In this document: piece after piece, positions 57,331 through 64,000 of the stretch | Position numbering within the stretch: the stretch's first letter is position 1 | How the letters are laid out: every line of letters begins with the position of its first letter | NCBI RefSeq assembly: GCF_004768545.1 | Contig: NZ_CP038635.1 | Span: 1,798,001 to 1,862,000, forward strand | DNA: 64,000 nt | Source of the DNA: Cupriavidus oxalaticus | Lineage (GTDB): Bacteria; Pseudomonadota; Gammaproteobacteria; Burkholderiales; Burkholderiaceae | Direction of reading: 5' to 3' | Made by a program: the position numbers and the translations under genes | Notes under the pieces: generated by a model | Told to the model about the DNA's origin: nothing | Seen by the model: only the letters and a program-made list of their open reading frames with translations | Database searches by the model: none

Positions 57331-57942
57331 ATGATGATCCTTCGCAAAACCCTGCGCGCCCGCCAGGCGCTCGCCACGTTCGCAGCAGCCACCGCCGTCG
57401 GCGCCGTCGCCCTGATGCCCGCGGCAGCCGCGGCGCAGCCCGCGCCATCCGCCGAATGCAAGGCGGCACTGGACGCCCGTGCCCAGAACCCCAACTACCC
57501 CCGCGACAGCGTGCCGCGCTACATCAAGACCCCCACCGGCTACCTGCTGGTGCTGCGCATGGGCGACAACGTGTTCGAGCAGATCGAAGCCTTTGCCATC
57601 TGCGAGAAGGTGCCCAGCGCGAGCCTGTCCGCGATCGGCTTCGCCAATGTCACGTTCGGCTTCTGGGATGCCGCGAAGAAGCAGTTCAACCCGCGCACCT
57701 TCCGCAACGTGGAGATGGCCAGCATCGTCGGCAGCCTGGCGTGGAAGGAAGGCAAGCCGTCGATCCATGCGCATGGCGTGGCCGGTGACAGCAGCTTCGA
57801 CACGTACGGCGGCCATATCCTGTCGATGGAGGTCGGCACCGGATCACTGGAAGTGACGGTGACGGCTTATCCGCAGCAACTGGAACGCGGCATCGACCCG
57901 AAGATCGGCGCGAACGTGCTGGGACTGCGCGATAGCCACTGA
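57331..57942 (+). CDS. exported PPC/DUF296-domain protein
   Basis: 203 residues. A signal peptide (cleavage after about Ala35) is followed by a PPC-type domain (about 68-180): YLLVLRMGDNVFEQIEAF, SIHAHGVAG with His146 and His148, YGGHIL with His162, and a final TGSLEVTVTAY strand. Those three His are at the metal-site positions of PPC proteins. PPC proteins are normally cytosolic or linked to AT-hooks, so export is unusual. Last gene of the plus block, 55 bp after lldD; the role is unknown. Confidence 0.8.
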   Translation: MMILRKTLRARQALATFAAATAVGAVALMPAAAAAQPAPSAECKAALDARAQNPNYPRDSVPRYIKTPTGYLLVLRMGDNVFEQIEAFAICEKVPSASLSAIGFANVTFGFWDAAKKQFNPRTFRNVEMASIVGSLAWKEGKPSIHAHGVAGDSSFDTYGGHILSMEVGTGSLEVTVTAYPQQLERGIDPKIGANVLGLRDSH

Positions 57943-57960
57943 CGGGCTGCGGGATTGGAC

Positions 57961-57997
57961 GGTGGGACCGGTGGCGGCCGGTCCCACCCCGTATAAT
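57961..57997 (+). promoter_or_regulatory. hairpin-overlapped promoter of the DUF1289 gene
   Basis: TATAAT at 57992-57997 is a perfect -10, 33 bp before the start at 58031. Just upstream GGTGGGACCGG (57961-57971) and CCGGTCCCACC (57978-57988) form a perfect 11-bp inverted repeat over the expected -35 position. It may end the preceding transcript or bind a regulator. Confidence 0.55.
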
Positions 57998-58030
57998 GTC
58001 CCCCCGTTTGAGCCCAACCCGCCCGTTAAC

Positions 58031-58282
58031 ATGCCGCAGTCTCCCGAATCCGCCCCGTTCCGCCCCCAACCGGACACCGGCGCCACGGATTCCACGTTGT
58101 CCGACCGCCCGGACAGCCCATGCATCGGCATCTGCTCCACGCTGTTCGACGAGATCTGCCAGGGCTGCGGGCGCACCGCGGCCGAGGTCAGCAACTGGGT
58201 TTTCTTCAGCGATGAGGAAAAGCAGGTGGTGTGGGAGCGCATCACGCGCGAGGGCACGGCCCGCCGCTTCCGGCAGGGCTGA
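58031..58282 (+). CDS. DUF1289-domain protein
   Basis: 83 residues. The motif SPCIGICSTLFDEICQGCGR has the four Cys of DUF1289 (CxxxC..CxGC), thought to bind a metal or an Fe-S centre, followed by EVSNWVFFSDEEKQVVW. ATG 58031 lies 33 bp after a perfect TATAAT; a GTG upstream would fall inside the promoter hairpin and is rejected. Function is unknown; convergent with the glutamine amidotransferase gene. Confidence 0.85.
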   Translation: MPQSPESAPFRPQPDTGATDSTLSDRPDSPCIGICSTLFDEICQGCGRTAAEVSNWVFFSDEEKQVVWERITREGTARRFRQG

Positions 58283-58371
58283 AACGTACCTCCCCGGGGC
58301 GGCCGCGCTTCGCGACAAGCACCGCGCCGATCACGGCCGGCACACAGGCGGCACCGGCAATGCTGCCGTGC

Positions 58372-59079
58372 TCATAGCCCCGCCTGCTCCAGCCAGCGGG
58401 CAAACATCCGTTCGCCCGCCGCCGCCACCTTTGCGCCGACTTCCGCCGTTCGCGCACGGATGGTGCGCGGGTCGATGCCGGCCTTGCCGAGTTCGACGGT
58501 ATGGCCGACCAGCCAGGCCTCGATGTCCGCCGGCATCACTTCGGGATGGAACTGCAGCGCCAGCACCTGGTTGCCGATGGCATACGCCTGGTTAGCTACC
58601 GCGGCGGTGGACGCCAGCAGTTCGGCGCCGGGCGGCAGGTCGAAGGTATCGCCGTGCCAGTGCAGCACTTCCCAGTTGGCCCCAACCAGTTCGCCAAGCA
58701 CCGAATCCCGTCCGGCCGGCGTCGGCACGATCGGCGCCCAGCCGATTTCGCGCGTGCCGGGATACACGCGCGCACCGGCGGCACGCGCAATCAGCTGCGC
58801 TCCCAGGCAAACCCCGATCATCTTGCCGCCGGCGGCCAGCCGCTGGCGGATCAGCGCGATTTCGCCTTCCAGCCACGGATAGGCGTCGGTCTCATAGACG
58901 CCGATCGGGCCGCCCAGGATCAGCAGCAGGTCGGCCGGGTCATCGACGATGGGGCGCAGGTCGTCGACGCCCGCCTGGAATGCCCGCAGCGCATGGCCGC
59001 GCGCGCGCAGCGCGTTGCCGATCACGCCCGCATGCTCGAACGCTAGGTGCTGGATTACATGGGTGGTGCGCGTGGCCAT
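58372..59079 (-). CDS. class I glutamine amidotransferase-like protein
   Basis: 235 residues. LLLILGGPIGVYETD is the oxyanion region, Cys91 lies in the nucleophile elbow IGVCLGAQL, and His178 with Glu180 in LQFHPEVM complete the triad. It matches stand-alone GMP-synthase-like amidotransferases (YfeJ-type) of 235-245 residues; no synthetase partner lies beside it. It may hydrolyse gamma-glutamyl compounds. Start ATG 59079 places VIQHLAFEHAG at the expected N-terminus. Confidence 0.9.
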   Translation of the reverse strand: MATRTTHVIQHLAFEHAGVIGNALRARGHALRAFQAGVDDLRPIVDDPADLLLILGGPIGVYETDAYPWLEGEIALIRQRLAAGGKMIGVCLGAQLIARAAGARVYPGTREIGWAPIVPTPAGRDSVLGELVGANWEVLHWHGDTFDLPPGAELLASTAAVANQAYAIGNQVLALQFHPEVMPADIEAWLVGHTVELGKAGIDPRTIRARTAEVGAKVAAAGERMFARWLEQAGL

Positions 59080-59201
59080 GGGCGGCTCCTGCCGATCGAA
59101 AAGGGCCCCCATGGTAGCGCCAATGGCTACGCCGCGAGAAATCCACGGCGGCTTACTGCCTGTCGGGGCGGCATCCCGGCACGGCATGCCGCCACCGTGC
59201 G

Positions 59202-61649
59202 CTAATTTGTCGCAGCCGGGACCAGTGTCAGGGCGCCGGCCTGCGCGGGTGCCAGGGGCATGGTCACGTACTCCACCGCCGCCCATTTGCCGGTCCAGTC
59301 GCGGTAGCGCGGCAGCAACGCGTTGCCGGACTGCCCGGTCGAATCCATGAAGCGCGATCCCGGCAGGTCGGCCAGGTCGTATAGCGCCCGCACGCTGGCG
59401 GCATGGGTATTCTCGAACGGCGCCTTCTCGTCGCGCAGGTTGTGGCGGCCGACATTGACGGTATACGTGTCGCCGCCGGTCGGCACGCGCAGGTTGAACA
59501 GCGGCGACAGGTACGCAACCTTGCCGAACGGCTTGTGCTCGGAGCGGGCCGTATGCGCTTCGCCCCAGCGCCAGCGTTTCGGGTCCTCGCCATAGCGGCG
59601 CGACAGGTCGGCCATCGCCTGGGTCCAGGCATCGGCAATCGCGTCGTTGCAGCTTTCCGCGGGGCCCGTATGCGGACGGTCGCACCAGAACGCCCCGAGC
59701 TTGCCGGGATCGCGCAGGATATTCATCATCGGCTGTTGCACGTTGCGCTGGTCCCACAGCCGGACAAAGATCGCTTCGCCGACCTTTTCCTCGAACAGCC
59801 GCCGCGACAGCTCGCGCAGCCATGCGGTGACCACCAGCGGCTCGGCGCGATCGGCGTCCATGGTGCCGTCCCACTTGCGCAGCGCATCGAGCAGCGCGCG
59901 CTCGCGCTCCGGCCGTGCGCCGTCGTGGCTGACCGGTGCGGCCAGCAGCAGCGGCAAGACGTCGCGCACCGCCAGCGACAGCACGTCTTTCTGGATCCCG
60001 GCGAAGGTGTCGAACGTGTGCCTGGGCGTGGCCGCCAGCAACGCCTGGATGCGGTCATGGCGGTACGGCACCGTCCATTCGCTGGTGATGAAGTAGGGGT
60101 AGTCCGGCGGCACGATGCGCTGGTTGGCGGTCACGATCACGCCTTCCGCCGGGTTGTAGCGCTGCGGCAGCGACTCGAACGGGATAAAGCCGGCCCAGTC
60201 ATAGCGCGCATCCCAGCCCGGCGCGGGCGCCAGGCCCTTCAGGTCGTTGTCGGCGCGGCGCAGCGGCACCCGGCCCGGCGCGAAAAAGCCGATATTGCCG
60301 TCGACATCGGCGTAGACGATGTTCTGCTGCGGAGAATGGAAGTCGCGCAGCGCGGCGGTGAAGCTGGCCCAGTCGCGCGCCTCGTTCATCTTCATGCCGG
60401 CCTGGAAGGTGCGGTCGTCCGGACGCAGCGCGGTCCACTGGAACGCAACCACGTATTGCGCGCCAAGCGGCCCGGCCGCGGCGGACAGCGGCTCGGCCAC
60501 GTCCGAGATGACCGGCCCGTGGCGCGTGCTGCGGACCTTCAGCGTCACGTCGGGCGCGCCCTTGACGCGGATGGTCTCGGTGCGGGTCTCGAAGGTGGCC
60601 CAGCCGTCCGGCGTCTGGTACTGGGTTTCGCTGCCGGGGCGCAGCCGTTCGATAAACAGGTCCTGCACGTCCGGCGCGGTATTGGTCAGGCCCCAGGCGA
60701 TGCGGTCGTTGTGCCCGAGCACGACCACCGGGATGCCGGGCAGCGTGGCGCCGGCCACGTCGAGCCCCGGGGCGGTCATGCGGGCGAAGTACCACAGCGC
60801 CGGCGCCTGCAAGCCGAGGTGCGGATCGTTGGCCAGCATCGGCTTGCCTGATTGCGTGTGCGCGCCGGAGACCACCCAGTTGTTCGAGCCCATGCCCTCG
60901 ACATAGCCCGGCGGCGCCTTGTCGCCGACGCTGGCCATGGCATTCGCCAGCGGCGCCAGTTGCTTGTACAGGTGGCCGTAGTCCATGGTGCGCACCGGCT
61001 GCTCGTCCGGGTACGGCGCCAGCAGTTCGCTGATGCGCGCCACCGGCAGCACCTGCGCCAGTCGCATGCGCAGCGTCTCCTGGTTCCAGTTGCCGCCCAG
61101 GTCCCAGGCCATCATGGTCTGCCAGCCGAGCGTATCGGCCGGCTCCCATTGCTCCGGCTGCGTGCGCAGCAACAGGAATTCAGGCGGCAGCGGTCCCTGC
61201 CGATGGTCGATCCACGCATTGACGCCGTCGGCGTACGCCTGCAGTGCCGCCCGCGTCTCCGGCGAGGCCTGCGCAAGGATCGCTTCGGCATTGCGCCTCA
61301 CGCCCAGCGTGCGCAGGAACCTGTCGGTATCGAGCGCGGAGGGCCCCAGGATCTCGGCGAGCCGGCCGGCCACCACGCGCTTGTTCATCTGCATCTGCCA
61401 CAGCCGGTCCTGCGCGTGGACATAGCCCAGCGCGAACCATGCGTCGGCCTTGCTGGCGGCACGGATCTGCGGCACGCCGTTGCCATCGCGCACCACCGTG
61501 ACCTGGCCACGCAGGCCGGGCAGCGCGACCGTGCCGGATGCGGGCGGCTGGGCCGCCTGGCGATACCAGATGAAGGCCCCCGCCGTGCCGGCTAGCGCCA
61601 GCACCAGCAGCCATCCCACAAGCCTGGCCAGACGACCGAACCAGCGCAT
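59202..61649 (-). CDS. penicillin acylase-family N-terminal nucleophile hydrolase
   Basis: 815 residues. The N-terminus has a hydrophobic signal/anchor (WLLVLALAGTAGAFIWY). GMGSNNWVVSG places the post-cleavage nucleophile at Ser255, so a precursor would be cut between Gly254 and Ser255 into about 25-kDa and 60-kDa chains. Others: MLANDPHLGLQAP, VVLGHNDRIAWGLTN, VTANQRI. Family members deacylate beta-lactams or acyl-homoserine lactones; a choice cannot be made here. It is periplasmic and follows a terminator after the aldehyde dehydrogenase gene. Confidence 0.92.
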   Translation of the reverse strand: MRWFGRLARLVGWLLVLALAGTAGAFIWYRQAAQPPASGTVALPGLRGQVTVVRDGNGVPQIRAASKADAWFALGYVHAQDRLWQMQMNKRVVAGRLAEILGPSALDTDRFLRTLGVRRNAEAILAQASPETRAALQAYADGVNAWIDHRQGPLPPEFLLLRTQPEQWEPADTLGWQTMMAWDLGGNWNQETLRMRLAQVLPVARISELLAPYPDEQPVRTMDYGHLYKQLAPLANAMASVGDKAPPGYVEGMGSNNWVVSGAHTQSGKPMLANDPHLGLQAPALWYFARMTAPGLDVAGATLPGIPVVVLGHNDRIAWGLTNTAPDVQDLFIERLRPGSETQYQTPDGWATFETRTETIRVKGAPDVTLKVRSTRHGPVISDVAEPLSAAAGPLGAQYVVAFQWTALRPDDRTFQAGMKMNEARDWASFTAALRDFHSPQQNIVYADVDGNIGFFAPGRVPLRRADNDLKGLAPAPGWDARYDWAGFIPFESLPQRYNPAEGVIVTANQRIVPPDYPYFITSEWTVPYRHDRIQALLAATPRHTFDTFAGIQKDVLSLAVRDVLPLLLAAPVSHDGARPERERALLDALRKWDGTMDADRAEPLVVTAWLRELSRRLFEEKVGEAIFVRLWDQRNVQQPMMNILRDPGKLGAFWCDRPHTGPAESCNDAIADAWTQAMADLSRRYGEDPKRWRWGEAHTARSEHKPFGKVAYLSPLFNLRVPTGGDTYTVNVGRHNLRDEKAPFENTHAASVRALYDLADLPGSRFMDSTGQSGNALLPRYRDWTGKWAAVEYVTMPLAPAQAGALTLVPAATN

Positions 61650-61696
61650 GTTGCTCCCCTCTTATCGTTATCGTTGCGTGACCCCGGCGGCAATGC

Positions 61697-61725
61697 AAAA
61701 AATGCCCGGACCGGCCGGGCATTTT
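61697..61725 (-). terminator. intrinsic terminator of the aldehyde dehydrogenase gene
   Basis: On the minus strand an 11-bp perfect stem (AAAATGCCCGG / CCGGGCATTTT, 5-base loop) ends in a T6 run. It lies just after the aldehyde dehydrogenase stop (61743), separating it from the penicillin acylase-like gene. The plus-strand copy ends TTTT, so it may work both ways. Confidence 0.8.
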
Positions 61726-61742
61726 CCCATGTCGCGCAGGCC

Positions 61743-63173
61743 TCAGGCCGGCTTCCTCAACTGCAGGGCCTTGTATTCGAGGAATTCCTCCAGCCCGTAC
61801 TTGCCGGCTTCGCGCCCGTTGCCGGACTGCTTGTAGCCGCCGAACGGAGCGGCCATGTTGAACGGCCCGCCGTTGATGTCGACCTGGCCGGTGCGGATGC
61901 GCCGCGCCACGCGGATCGCACGCGCCTCGTCGCCGGACCAGACGCCGCCGCCCAGCCCATAGATGCTGTCGTTGGCAATGCGGACCGCGTCTTCCTCGGT
62001 GTCGTAGCAGATGATCGTCAGCACCGGCCCGAAGATCTCCTCCTGCGCCACGGTGGCACGCGGCTCGACATTGCCGAGCACGGTCGGCTTGACGAAGAAG
62101 CCCTGGTCCAGCCCTTCCGGCGCCTCGGGGCCGCCGGCCACCAGTTCGGCGCCCTCTTCCAGCCCGCGGCGGATATAGCCGGTGACGCGCTCCTTCTGCA
62201 CGGCGGAAATCAGCGGTCCGAGCCTGGTGGTTTCCTGCAGCGGATCGCCCACGGTAAAGCCGGCCACCACCTTCTGCGCGATCGCTTTCACTTCGTCGTA
62301 GCGGGCGCGCGGTACCAGCATGCGGGTATGCGCCGAGCAGGTCTGGCCGGAGTTGAGGAAGCAGGCGCTGATCGTGCCCTTGACCGCCGCCGGCAGGTCG
62401 GCATCGTCCAGCACCACCGAGGCAGACTTGCCGCCCAGCTCCAGCGCAACGCGCTTGACCGTCTGCGACGCCAGCTCCGACACGCGCTTGCCGGCGCGGG
62501 TCGAACCGGTGAACGACACCATGTCGACCTCCGGATAGCTCGCCAGCACCTCGCCCACCACCGGGCCAAACCCCGTCACCAGGTTGAACACACCCGGCGG
62601 CAGGCCCGCGGCCTCGATCACCTCGGCCAGCACGAAGGCGTTCAGCGGCGCCACTTCCGACGGCTTGAGCACCACCGTGCAGCCCGCGGCCAGCGCCGGC
62701 GCAACCTTCAGCGTGATCTGGTTGAGCGGGTAGTTCCACGGCGTGATCGCCGCCACCACGCCCACCGGCTCGCGCACCACCAGCGAATTGCCGACTTCTT
62801 CCTCGAAGGGGAAGGTATCGAGCAGCTTGGCGGCCTGCCCCCAGTTGTAGACCGGGCCGCCCACCTGGATCGCGCGCGCCAGCTTGATCGGCATGCCGAC
62901 TTCGCCGGCGATCATCTGGGCCAGTTCTTCGCTGCGCGCCTTCAGCCCTTCGGCGATTTTGGCGATATAGCCAGCGCGCACCGACGCGGGCGTCGACGCC
63001 CAGCCGTCAAAGGCAGCGCGCGCGGCCTGGATGGCGTCTTCCGCGTCGCGCGGCGAGCCTTCGGGAATGGTCCCCATCACCGCTTCGGTGCTGGAATGAA
63101 TGACGTCGATGGTGCCGGTACCGTGGGGCACGACCCACTTGCCGTTGATAAACAGTTTGTCTCGTTGTTGCAT
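61743..63173 (-). CDS. NAD(P)-dependent aldehyde dehydrogenase
   Basis: 476 residues. Catalytic Cys279 ([13 protein letters not shown]) and general base Glu245 (ALELGGKSA), Asn147 in TPWNYP for the oxyanion, and [13 protein letters not shown] for the cofactor are intact. [14 protein letters not shown] closes the active site. Resembles broad-specificity ALDHs used in aromatic and aliphatic aldehyde breakdown; the substrate is unknown. The start at ATG 63173 matches the conserved LFINGKWV. Monocistronic, ending at a clear terminator. Confidence 0.93.
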   Translation of the reverse strand: MQQRDKLFINGKWVVPHGTGTIDVIHSSTEAVMGTIPEGSPRDAEDAIQAARAAFDGWASTPASVRAGYIAKIAEGLKARSEELAQMIAGEVGMPIKLARAIQVGGPVYNWGQAAKLLDTFPFEEEVGNSLVVREPVGVVAAITPWNYPLNQITLKVAPALAAGCTVVLKPSEVAPLNAFVLAEVIEAAGLPPGVFNLVTGFGPVVGEVLASYPEVDMVSFTGSTRAGKRVSELASQTVKRVALELGGKSASVVLDDADLPAAVKGTISACFLNSGQTCSAHTRMLVPRARYDEVKAIAQKVVAGFTVGDPLQETTRLGPLISAVQKERVTGYIRRGLEEGAELVAGGPEAPEGLDQGFFVKPTVLGNVEPRATVAQEEIFGPVLTIICYDTEEDAVRIANDSIYGLGGGVWSGDEARAIRVARRIRTGQVDINGGPFNMAAPFGGYKQSGNGREAGKYGLEEFLEYKALQLRKPA

Positions 63174-63388
63174 GGCCACAGTTCTCGGTTGGTGCTGAGT
63201 TTGACGGATGAGCAACCGCAATTTTTTGTTACTTTTATGGTGCACGCACATTGTAGAGCGGTTTGGAGACTATGTTTCCAGCCCTGGCAGCCCCCGCGCC
63301 GGGCGCGTCTCTTCAAATGGCGATAATCGGCCGCACCCGGATACGGGATGCTCGCACGGACGGCCGGCATAACAAGGGAGCGAGACAC

Positions 63389-64000
63389 ATGGTCGATCCG
63401 ATCTACCGCAAGACGGATGCGGGACAGGACGAGATCAGGACGCGCGCGCGCAAGCTGGACCACAAGCTGCGCGCGCTGCTGTTAATGGTCAACGGTGAGC
63501 GCCGCGGGCAGGACCTGCTGGCGCAGGTGGCAGGCATGGGGGTCGGGCCCGATGCCCTCGACATGCTGGCCGCCCAGGGGCTGGTCGAGCCAGTGCATGA
63601 GGCGGCACCGGCGCTAGCGGCTGCAGCTGCGGCGCCGGATGCCCCGGCACGCACTTCGGCCGCGGCGGCGGATACCAACCTGTTTTCGGTGTACGCCATG
63701 CGGCACGGGCCGGCGGCAACGCCCGACGCGGCACAGACGACCCATCCGACGCACTCTGCCGCCGAGATCGACGCGTTCCAGCGCCTCTACCACTTCTATA
63801 CCGACGTCATCGGCCAGCACCTGGGCCTGCGCGGCTACATGCTGCAGGTAAAGGTGGAAAAAGCGCAGGACCTGCCCGCGCTGCTGACCCTGCGCGAGCC
63901 GCTGCACGCGGCGCTGCTCAGGGCCAAAGGCGAAATCACGGCGCATGCGATCCTGCGTGAGCTGGACTCCATCGCACAGGACCTCCCGGCAGTGGCCGGA
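63389..64000 (+). CDS. unknown protein (3' partial)
   Basis: 204 codons visible with no stop before the right edge. ATG 63389 has AAGGGAG 8 bases upstream. The first ~70 residues are charged and helical (RKLDHKLRALLLMVNGERRG), with a winged-helix-like QDLLAQVAGMGVGPDALDMLAAQGLVE. An Ala/Pro-rich linker (about 75-125) follows, then a helical second domain (EIDAFQRLYHFYTDVIGQHLGLRGYML). I do not recognise the family. It diverges from the aldehyde dehydrogenase gene. Confidence 0.7.
   Translation, partial: MVDPIYRKTDAGQDEIRTRARKLDHKLRALLLMVNGERRGQDLLAQVAGMGVGPDALDMLAAQGLVEPVHEAAPALAAAAAAPDAPARTSAAAADTNLFSVYAMRHGPAATPDAAQTTHPTHSAAEIDAFQRLYHFYTDVIGQHLGLRGYMLQVKVEKAQDLPALLTLREPLHAALLRAKGEITAHAILRELDSIAQDLPAVAG

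Noticed and set aside
57962..58030. GTG at 57962 as the start of the DUF1289 gene
   Set aside because: It lies within the inverted repeat and upstream of the TATAAT; translation would need a promoter further up, and the added residues are unlike the family.
61650..61742. possible small gene between penicillin acylase and aldehyde dehydrogenase
   Set aside because: The interval is filled by an intrinsic terminator and has no ribosome binding site with an open frame.

Overview
The window is GC-rich chromosomal DNA with dense, mostly tandem genes. Gene content points to a beta-proteobacterium of the Cupriavidus/Ralstonia type (Burkholderiaceae): a prpR-prpB-prpC-acnD-prpF-prpD methylcitrate cluster with a sigma-54 promoter, orphan Bug-type periplasmic binding proteins, a fused MrpA-MrpB antiporter subunit, and many crotonase, thiolase and SDR genes. 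This assignment is inference from gene content, not a database match. I see no rRNA, tRNA, CRISPR array, insertion sequence, phage gene or replication origin. No gap without a gene exceeds 300 bases; the longest are regulatory intergenic regions.

Layout. 1-6464: a partial AAA/TPR ATPase overlapping an HD phosphohydrolase, then a patatin-like phospholipase, a methyltransferase, a small unknown gene and a DUF72 protein. 6471-12504: a complete Mrp/Pha-type cation/proton antiporter operon (fused AB, C, D, E, F, G; minus strand), preceded by a 59-residue ORF that looks like the first part of a universal stress protein. 12775-20336: fatty-acid/acyl-CoA genes, including a PaaG-like crotonase, a three-domain hydrolase-SnoaL-ACBP fusion overlapping a MASE1-PAS membrane protein, and an IclR regulator divergent from a thiolase-SDR-enoyl-CoA hydratase operon, with two matching palindromic operator candidates. 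20590-30734: single genes (MFS, membrane-anchored SDR, purT, MscS channel, SMR exporter with divergent LysR, HD-GYP, ABM monooxygenase, cysteine synthase-like protein).

30748-40719: the propionate (2-methylcitrate) module. PrpR (sigma-54 activator) is divergent from prpB-prpC-acnD-prpF-prpD. A canonical -24/-12 promoter precedes prpB, a palindrome-rich upstream activating region lies about 150 bp further upstream, and an intrinsic terminator sits inside the operon between prpC and acnD. A periplasmic asparaginase and a PaaI thioesterase follow.

43074-57942: a large catabolic island. A GcvA-like LysR gene is followed by a minus-strand block (FlK-like thioesterase, COG3618 amidohydrolase, Bug protein, CaiB CoA-transferase, crotonase). 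A plus-strand block (iron alcohol dehydrogenase, Bug protein, FAH-family enzyme, TRAP DctP, second COG3618 amidohydrolase, DctQ, DctM, FMN 2-hydroxyacid dehydrogenase, exported PPC-domain protein) diverges from it. The two blocks share a 275-bp intergenic region carrying a perfect 11-bp dyad. The set looks like uptake and breakdown of an unidentified organic acid or lactone and is one of the two best candidates for something undescribed. The other is the Cys-nucleophile hydrolase-ACBP fusion at 13597-15084.

58031-64000: DUF1289 protein, glutamine amidotransferase-like protein, penicillin acylase-family Ntn hydrolase, aldehyde dehydrogenase with a clear terminator, and a 3'-partial gene of unknown function running off the right edge.
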